A stretch of 7,730 bases of DNA, from positions 1-7,730 of the forward strand of contig JALFCJ010000226.1 in NCBI GenBank assembly GCA_022771185.1, in the 5' to 3' direction. The DNA is from Spirochaetales bacterium (GTDB lineage Bacteria > Spirochaetota > Spirochaetia > Sphaerochaetales > Sphaerochaetaceae). A program made the translations under genes and the position numbers. Position 1 is the first letter of the stretch. Every line of letters starts with the position of its first letter. The notes under the pieces were generated by a model. That model saw only the letters and a list, made by a program, of their open reading frames with translations. It did no database searches and was not told where the DNA came from. Below, piece after piece: positions 1 to 4,199 of this stretch.

Positions 1-474
1 AAGAGTGTGTTTGTTACTATGGGCTTAGATTTGGCTACAGAAGTAGAAGAAGATGAAATTTACGTCTACAGTGTGGAGCAGAACAATATCGGAAAAGTTC
101 TCTTCTTTACCGGTGATCTTACAGGTGGCAAATATCTTGCAACATCCAATGATTTCGGTTATGCATCACCAATGAATGTCCAGAAGGAAGGCGAAGGTTT
201 CAGACTCTACTTTATCGATGGCGAAGGTAAGCATTATGTTGAGATCATTGATGGAAAGGCAACTGTCAATTCCATTCCTCAGGGTAGTGTTTGGGTTATT
301 GATCCTGATACTGGCGTCATCATGACTGATTGTGGCGTAACAATGTACTATCTTGGCTGCTACAAGACTTATGATACATTCTCAGCCAGCAAGACAAGCT
401 ATATATCCGATACAACACTAATCGGTGTCAGCCAGTTCCCTGCCAGGTTATATAAAGTTTCATTCAACAGATAA
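1..474 (+). CDS. C-terminal part of a beta-rich, probably secreted protein of unknown function (5' end outside the window)
   Basis: The frame is open from the first base, so the true start lies upstream; an internal GTG at 7 and ATG at 19 have no ribosome binding site in view and are not convincing starts. The visible 157 residues contain no transmembrane segment and are rich in Tyr, Gly, Thr and Ser in short alternating strands. The last third (YYLGCYKTYDTFSASKTSYI, then a VSQFPARLY-type ending) resembles repeat-like beta modules found at the ends of surface or secreted proteins, including some nucleases and carbohydrate-active enzymes, of gut bacteria. That resemblance is from memory and gives no enzymatic function. 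No catalytic motif is visible. The stop codon is followed within 7 nt by a strong hairpin, so this is probably the last gene of its transcript. Confidence 0.6.
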   Translation, partial: KSVFVTMGLDLATEVEEDEIYVYSVEQNNIGKVLFFTGDLTGGKYLATSNDFGYASPMNVQKEGEGFRLYFIDGEGKHYVEIIDGKATVNSIPQGSVWVIDPDTGVIMTDCGVTMYYLGCYKTYDTFSASKTSYISDTTLIGVSQFPARLYKVSFNR

Positions 475-479
475 GAATG

Positions 480-508
480 TTGCGGGAGGGAGACCTCCCG
501 CATATATT
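480..508 (+). promoter_or_regulatory. Candidate sigma-70-type promoter for the nrnA-nrnA-surE operon
   Basis: TTGCGG (480-485) and TATATT (503-508) are separated by exactly 17 bp. The -10 box matches TATAAT at five of six positions, but the -35 box matches TTGACA only in TTG. Transcription would begin near 515, leaving a leader of about 33 nt before the ATG at 548. Nothing else in the 73-bp gap looks like a promoter. The call is weak because the boxes overlap a strong hairpin, and short AT-rich matches occur by chance. Confidence 0.3.
481..502 (+). terminator. GC-rich hairpin after the first gene, possible terminator or transcript 3'-end structure
   Basis: TGCGGGAGG (481-489) and CCTCCCGCA (494-502) form a perfect 9-bp stem closed by a GAGA loop, a GNRA-type tetraloop. 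It begins 6 nt after the stop codon of the first gene. The tail (TATATTGCGTCTTG) is not a proper T-run, so classical intrinsic termination is uncertain; it may mark or protect a 3' end. The same hairpin falls between the two boxes of a candidate promoter for the next operon. Confidence 0.5.
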
Positions 509-516
509 GCGTCTTG

Positions 517-538
517 AAGAAAAAGACACCTTTTTCTT
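517..538 (+). promoter_or_regulatory. A/T-rich inverted repeat abutting the ribosome binding site of the first nrnA-like gene
   Basis: AAGAAAAAG (517-525) and CTTTTTCTT (530-538) are perfectly complementary around an ACAC loop. The right arm ends directly before GAGG (539-542), the ribosome binding site that sits 5 nt upstream of the ATG at 548. If transcribed, the hairpin could act as a weak terminator element with the preceding GC hairpin, or influence ribosome access. Function is inferred from position only. Confidence 0.35.
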
Positions 539-547
539 GAGGATACA

Positions 548-1504
548 ATGGAAAAAAACAGATACGATTGCGCCTTGAAAGTAATCGAGGCTAATGATTC
601 TATCATCATTCATAGACATAGTAATCCCGATGGGGATGCACTTGGATCCCAAGTGGGGCTTTATGAGATAATCAGGGAAAACTATCCTGATAAAAGAGTA
701 TATATGGTGGGGGATGAAAGCGAGAGATATGGCTTCATTTCAGAAAGAGCTATGGATGAAGTCGATGATTCACTTTTTTGTTCATCTCTTTCCATTATTC
801 TCGACACTTCCTCCTCCGCTCTTATAAGCGACGACAGGTGGAGAAGCGCCAAGGATAGTTTAAGGTTCGACCATCACCTTTTTATTGAAAAGATTGCAGA
901 CTATGAAGTAGTTGATTCCACTTACGAGTCCTCTTGTGGCCTCATTGCAGATTTTGCAAAGACTCTTGGTTTAAAAGTCAACGATAAGGCCGCCAAAGCT
1001 TTATATACGGGGATGGTTACAGATAGCGGCAGATTCCTCTATGACTCTGTTTCCAGCCGTACCCATACTATTGCAGCTTTTCTCTTGGAGAGGAGTTTTG
1101 ACAGAAACGATATTTTCAGAAACTTATATGTAGAGGACCTGGAGAGTGTAAAGAGAAAGCTGTCGTTTATGGAGAGAATTAAGTTCACATACAACAATGT
1201 GGCATACGTCTACTCCACAAAGGAAGATGTGGCGAAGATGGGCCTCTCTCCCTTTTCCGTCTCGAGGGGCATGGTAAATACCATGGCCAATCTGAAAGGA
1301 GTACATGTTTGGGTGAACTTCACTGAAGACGGAGACAAAGTCTTATGTGAGCTCAGAAGCGACAGTTATGACATCAATAAAATCGCAAAGAAATATGGAG
1401 GCGGAGGCCATCTTAAAGCCAGTGGTGCGACTCTCTGCAGCAGAAAGGAAGCGGAGAGTATGCTGAAGGATTTGGATAGTTTAGTGGAGGATGATAATGA
1501 GTAA
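548..1504 (+). CDS. nrnA: DHH/DHHA1 phosphoesterase, NrnA-like nanoRNase / pAp phosphatase (copy 1)
   Basis: A 318-residue cytoplasmic protein of normal NrnA length. NrnA enzymes remove nucleotides from 2- to 5-mer RNAs and convert 3'-phosphoadenosine 5'-phosphate to AMP, using divalent metal. All DHH-family metal motifs are visible: H24 with D28 and D30 in HSNPDGDALGS, D86 in IILDTSS, D108-H109-H110 in the DHH triad, and D159 in GMVTDSGRF. The C-terminal DHHA1 substrate-binding domain carries R270 and the glycine loop GGGGH at 284-288 followed by KASGA. The start at ATG 548 is supported by GAGG 5 nt upstream. The 3' end overlaps the next gene, a second member of the same family. Membership is certain; the exact substrate (nanoRNA, pAp, or a cyclic-dinucleotide product such as pApA) cannot be told from sequence. 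Confidence 0.92.
   Translation: MEKNRYDCALKVIEANDSIIIHRHSNPDGDALGSQVGLYEIIRENYPDKRVYMVGDESERYGFISERAMDEVDDSLFCSSLSIILDTSSSALISDDRWRSAKDSLRFDHHLFIEKIADYEVVDSTYESSCGLIADFAKTLGLKVNDKAAKALYTGMVTDSGRFLYDSVSSRTHTIAAFLLERSFDRNDIFRNLYVEDLESVKRKLSFMERIKFTYNNVAYVYSTKEDVAKMGLSPFSVSRGMVNTMANLKGVHVWVNFTEDGDKVLCELRSDSYDINKIAKKYGGGGHLKASGATLCSRKEAESMLKDLDSLVEDDNE
1486..1490 (+). promoter_or_regulatory. Ribosome binding site deciding the start of the second nrnA-like gene
   Basis: GGAGG lies inside the last codons of copy 1. It is directly against ATG 1491 but 6 nt before ATG 1497, which makes the downstream ATG the likely start and shortens the protein by two residues (Met-Ile). Confidence 0.7.
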
Positions 1505-2474
1505 CGTAAAATATGAGATACTTAATAAAATAAAAGAATATGACTCAATAGTAATCGGAAGACACTTCAGGCCTGATGGGGACGCTGTCGGTTCTACTAT
1601 GGGACTCTCGAGGATTATCTCTTTGACTTTCCCAGAAAAAAAGGTCTATCTCTCCAATAAAGATAAAAGCGATTATATGGCGTTTCTTGGGGATACAAGT
1701 GAACTTATAAGCGAAGAGATTATTAAGAATTCTCTTGTCATCATCATCGATACCGCTACAGAAGACAGAGTCTCGGATGATAGGATTTTAAATGGAAAGG
1801 AAATAATAAAAATTGATCACCATATTGAAGTTGCACCATATGGTGATATTTCCTGGGTTGAAGATTGGAGAAGTAGCTCATGCGAGATGATAGCTTCGTT
1901 CTATGAAGAGTTTTCTTCTGTCCTTAAGATAGACACAACTGCTGCAACCTCAATCTACGCAGGAATGGTGACAGATAGCGGCCGATTCCGTTTTTCGTCC
2001 ACTTCCTCTGAGACGTTGAGGCTGGCTGGGGTAATGGTTGGAAAGGGTGTGGATGTAGAGAGACTACAAGCAAATCTGGACCTCAACGACTATAACTTCT
2101 ATAAATACCAGGCTGATGTATTTTCTAAGATAGAAATGACGGAAAATGGTGTCGCTTGGCTCTATGTGGATAAGGAAATGCAAAAAAAGTGGAACTTAAG
2201 CCGTGAAGACGCCAGTGAAAGCGTGGGTTTCATGAGTGGCATCAAGGGCTCAATATGTTGGATTGCTTTTATAGAAAACGATGACGGCACTATAAGAGTT
2301 AGACTACGTTCCAGGTTCATGACAGTTAATAAGATAGCAGAGAAGTATCATGGAGGAGGACACGACAGGGCAAGTGGCGCCACATGCTACAGCAGAGAAG
2401 AGGTGATGGCCCTGGTTAAGGATGCTGACGAAGCTACAAGGATATTTAAAGAAAGCGGAGAGTATTGGGTATGA
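1497..2474 (+). CDS. nrnA: DHH/DHHA1 phosphoesterase, NrnA-like (copy 2, tandem paralogue)
   Basis: A 325-residue paralogue of the preceding gene with the same order of motifs: H23, D27 and D29 in GRHFRPDGDAVGS, D85 in VIIIDTATED, the D107-H108-H109 triad, D160 in GMVTDSGRF, and the DHHA1 loop HGGGHDRASGA at about 285-295. All metal ligands are kept, so it should be catalytically active. Start choice: ATG occurs at 1491 and 1497 in the same frame. GGAGG at 1486-1490 touches the first with no spacer but is 6 nt from the second, so 1497 is preferred, giving an 8-bp overlap with copy 1 and translational coupling. Outside the motifs the two proteins differ widely (for example the region around 110-150), suggesting old duplication or separate substrates rather than a recent copy. 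A specialised role, such as one enzyme for pAp and one for dinucleotides, is plausible but not shown. Confidence 0.9.
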   Translation: MSNVKYEILNKIKEYDSIVIGRHFRPDGDAVGSTMGLSRIISLTFPEKKVYLSNKDKSDYMAFLGDTSELISEEIIKNSLVIIIDTATEDRVSDDRILNGKEIIKIDHHIEVAPYGDISWVEDWRSSSCEMIASFYEEFSSVLKIDTTAATSIYAGMVTDSGRFRFSSTSSETLRLAGVMVGKGVDVERLQANLDLNDYNFYKYQADVFSKIEMTENGVAWLYVDKEMQKKWNLSREDASESVGFMSGIKGSICWIAFIENDDGTIRVRLRSRFMTVNKIAEKYHGGGHDRASGATCYSREEVMALVKDADEATRIFKESGEYWV

Positions 2475-3229
2475 GGATACTTGCAACAAATGATGACGGA
2501 ATATTTGCAGAAGGCTTCAAGCACCTTGTATCATGGGCTACGAAGATAGGTGAAGTAACTATTTGTGCTCCCAAGGGACAGCAGAGCGGGAAATCACAGT
2601 CGTTGAATCTTCACTCTTCTTTTGAAGTTAAGAAAGTGGAGTACCCAGGAGTAGAGGAAGCTTATTATGTGGACTCGACTCCTGCCGATTGCGTCCGTTT
2701 CGCTTTCGATGTGTTGGGACACTTTGATCTAGTACTAAGTGGAGTCAACTGTGGATACAATATCGGGGACGATATAGCATACTCAGGAACTTGTGGCGCT
2801 ATGTTCGATGCAGCCTTCTGGAACTCAAAGGCCATCGCCTTCTCTTGTTCATTCTCATCTTACGATTCTTTTCCTAAGTATATCGATAGAGTCTGGGAGT
2901 GTTTCGAAAGCTTTAAGCTTCTAGAGAAAGCTGACTTATGGAACGTAAACTTCCCAGATACTGTGGAAGGCATTGCTTTTACCCGCCAGGGTGGAGCCTA
3001 TGTCCAGGATCATTTTCATAGAGTAGAGGGAGACTTATGGACCCAGAGAGGGTACTACATAGATAAAGAAAGAGAGAACGAAGGGAAATTAAATGCAGAG
3101 AATAAGACCCATGACTCAGATATCTATGTAGTAGAGAAGAAAAACATGATCTCTATCACTCCGATGATAGTTGACAGGACAGACTATAGAGCTTTAGGGG
3201 AAGTGAAAAATAAGAACATTATTCTTTAG
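2471..3229 (+). CDS. surE: SurE-family 5'/3'-nucleotidase
   Basis: A 252-residue cytoplasmic nucleoside monophosphate phosphatase of the SurE family, whose members dephosphorylate 5'- and 3'-nucleotides and in some species short polyphosphate. The diagnostic motifs are in order: metal site N7-D8-D9-G10 at the N-terminus, S39 in the QQSGKSQS loop, DSTPADCV at 68-75, SGVNCGYN at 90-97 with metal ligand N93, then YSGTCGAMFDA from 104, NVNFP near 158-162, and the terminal SITPM near 228-232. A Cys in SGTCGA replaces the more usual Val or Ala. The ATG overlaps the upstream stop as ATGA (2471-2474), with GGAG at 2457-2460 as ribosome binding site. A TTG six bases earlier is in frame but less suitable, because family proteins start at the MRIL strand. 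As last gene of the operon it could take NMPs released by the two NrnA enzymes to nucleosides; that linkage is inference. Confidence 0.93.
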   Translation: MRILATNDDGIFAEGFKHLVSWATKIGEVTICAPKGQQSGKSQSLNLHSSFEVKKVEYPGVEEAYYVDSTPADCVRFAFDVLGHFDLVLSGVNCGYNIGDDIAYSGTCGAMFDAAFWNSKAIAFSCSFSSYDSFPKYIDRVWECFESFKLLEKADLWNVNFPDTVEGIAFTRQGGAYVQDHFHRVEGDLWTQRGYYIDKERENEGKLNAENKTHDSDIYVVEKKNMISITPMIVDRTDYRALGEVKNKNIIL

Positions 3230-3292
3230 TACTGGTGCCATCAGGAGAGCTTTATAATCTCTTATCAGCATCGCCAGCGATATATGAAAGCT

Positions 3293-3326
3293 ACTCTGCT
3301 CTTCTTTGTTGGGGGCGGAGTCTTTT
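3293..3326 (+). terminator. Probable intrinsic terminator of the nrnA-nrnA-surE operon
   Basis: ACTCTGCTC (3293-3301) pairs with GGGCGGAGT (3313-3321) over 9 bp, including two G-T wobbles, around an 11-nt loop. It is followed at once by CTTTT and an AT-rich stretch. It lies 63 nt after the surE stop codon, the first good stem plus T-run on the + strand after the operon. Confidence 0.5.
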
Positions 3327-3433
3327 ATAATAAAGTTGTTAGATAATTGGTAGTTACTTCTCTTATGGTCTTTAATATTAATCCTTGGTTGGATATAAAA
3401 GTATATAATAAGTCTGCTATTTATTAACTTTTA

Positions 3434-3462
3434 TTGAACCCAGTACTCATTGAGGCCATAAA
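3434..3462 (+). promoter_or_regulatory. Weak promoter candidate for the pectin operon
   Basis: TTGAAC (3434-3439) and CATAAA (3457-3462) have a 17-bp spacer, each matching the sigma-70 consensus at four positions. A perfect TATAAT at 3404-3409 has no well-spaced -35 partner (TTGGTT is only 13 bp away). Either would give a leader of over 200 nt before the ATG at 3702. In such A/T-rich DNA chance matches are expected. Confidence 0.2.
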
Positions 3463-3688
3463 TATTGTCAGTGTAACCACCTTATAAAAGATCTCAAAAC
3501 ACAGAGATATTGTAGTTCTCAGGCAAATTACTAATTCTCAAGCTGTCTACGATGAAGACTGCTTTTATAGTTTATTTTGCCTTTTATTTGTCATCAGTCT
3601 GGATAAGTAAAAATAAAAACACCAAAGTAAACGTAATACTCCAATACTGAAACTGTTTTAGTTGAAATAACCGACATAGACTATTATC

Positions 3689-3694
3689 AAGGAG
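3689..3694 (+). promoter_or_regulatory. Strong ribosome binding site of the small secreted protein
   Basis: AAGGAG lies 7 nt before the ATG at 3702, the best-matched Shine-Dalgarno sequence in the window. It confirms the start, and predicts high translation for the first gene of the pectin operon. Confidence 0.7.
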
Positions 3695-3701
3695 AGATTA
3701 A

Positions 3702-4196
3702 ATGAAAAAGGCGGTTATTATTTTACTCGTGGCATTCTTTGCCCTTTCTGCAGTGTTTGCATCAGCTTACATCTCAGTCAACGATTTGGAAGCAGAAAAA
3801 GTCACAGAGACAAAAGACTATGACGGTGTGGTTTTGATTGCCACCCCAGACAAGCATATGACAATTGAGATGCTTGATGATGGAAGAGAAGCTGAAGACG
3901 GAGAAGTCTTCAATGGAAGAATTAAGCTTGAAGGAAGCGGCAAGAGCAGCCAGAGAGCAATTAAGTTTGATGCTGTGAAGGGTGAAGTCTTGAAAGTCTA
4001 CCTTAACTCATCTTCTAAGACAGAAGCCAGAACTCTTGTTATCGCAGACATGGCAGGCTCTCAGATTGGTGCCATAACTGCTCCAGTAGATGGAGGAGAA
4101 GTAGGAATCGGGACATTCGAAATTCCTAGTGATGGAACATTCTACCTCTGGTCCAAGAAATCTGGAATCAACATCTATATGCTGATTGTGGAGTAA
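3702..4196 (+). CDS. Small secreted carbohydrate-binding-like protein, free-standing pectinase accessory module
   Basis: A 164-residue protein with a clear Sec signal peptide: MKK, a hydrophobic core at about 4-17, and an Ala-rich cleavage region (VFA-S or ASA-Y, residues 18-23). There is no lipobox cysteine, so it should be soluble in the periplasm or outside the cell. The mature part is one beta-rich domain. Residues 71-164 show the run NGRIKLEGSGKSSQRAIKFD, then VYLNSSSKTEARTL, GTFEIPSDGTFYLWS and the terminal SGINIYMLIVE. I recognise this pattern from accessory modules attached to pectate lyases and related polysaccharide-degrading enzymes, where binding of sugar or a structural role is presumed. 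Here the module is a separate gene with no catalytic domain. It ends 3 nt before the pectate lyase gene, whose ribosome binding site lies in its last codons, so the two are almost certainly co-translated. The binding role is inferred; secretion is well supported. Confidence 0.8.
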   Translation: MKKAVIILLVAFFALSAVFASAYISVNDLEAEKVTETKDYDGVVLIATPDKHMTIEMLDDGREAEDGEVFNGRIKLEGSGKSSQRAIKFDAVKGEVLKVYLNSSSKTEARTLVIADMAGSQIGAITAPVDGGEVGIGTFEIPSDGTFYLWSKKSGINIYMLIVE

Positions 4197-4199
4197 GAG

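Larger units (their letters stand above)
3230..3701. other. 472-bp intergenic region without a credible gene; holds the operon terminator and the leader of the pectin operon
   Basis: No frame on either strand shows a gene-like protein with a ribosome binding site. Two tiny + strand frames (3284-3346 and 3552-3650) begin with ATG but lack a ribosome binding site. The left quarter contains the probable surE terminator. From about 3327 the sequence is strongly A/T-rich, unlike the flanking genes, and includes a perfect TATAAT at 3404-3409. It has no tRNA-like cloverleaf, no long direct repeat and no recognisable riboswitch. Its length and position before a secreted pectin-degrading operon suit a regulatory region with a long leader, but no operator can be named. 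Confidence 0.6.

Noticed and set aside
464..652. A 62-codon minus-strand open frame across the start of the first nrnA-like gene
   Set aside because: It overlaps the hairpins and the conserved HSNPDGD-coding region, and lacks any recognisable domain or translation signal.
3284..3346. A 20-residue + strand frame (MKATLLFFVGGGVFYNKVVR)
   Set aside because: No ribosome binding site, and it runs through the probable surE terminator hairpin, which explains the sequence better.
3491..3508. ATCTC/GAGAT inverted repeat as a minus-strand terminator
   Set aside because: Only 5 bp with an 8-nt loop, and there is no minus-strand gene for it to end.
3552..3650. A 32-residue + strand frame starting MKTAFIVYFAFYL, resembling a small membrane or signal-like peptide
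   Set aside because: There is no Shine-Dalgarno sequence before the ATG, and A/T-rich DNA readily yields hydrophobic short frames. Conservation would be needed to revive it.
3662..3687. TTGAAA and TATTAT as a promoter directly before the small secreted protein
   Set aside because: The spacer is only 14 bp and transcription would start at or past the ribosome binding site, leaving the strong AAGGAG unused.
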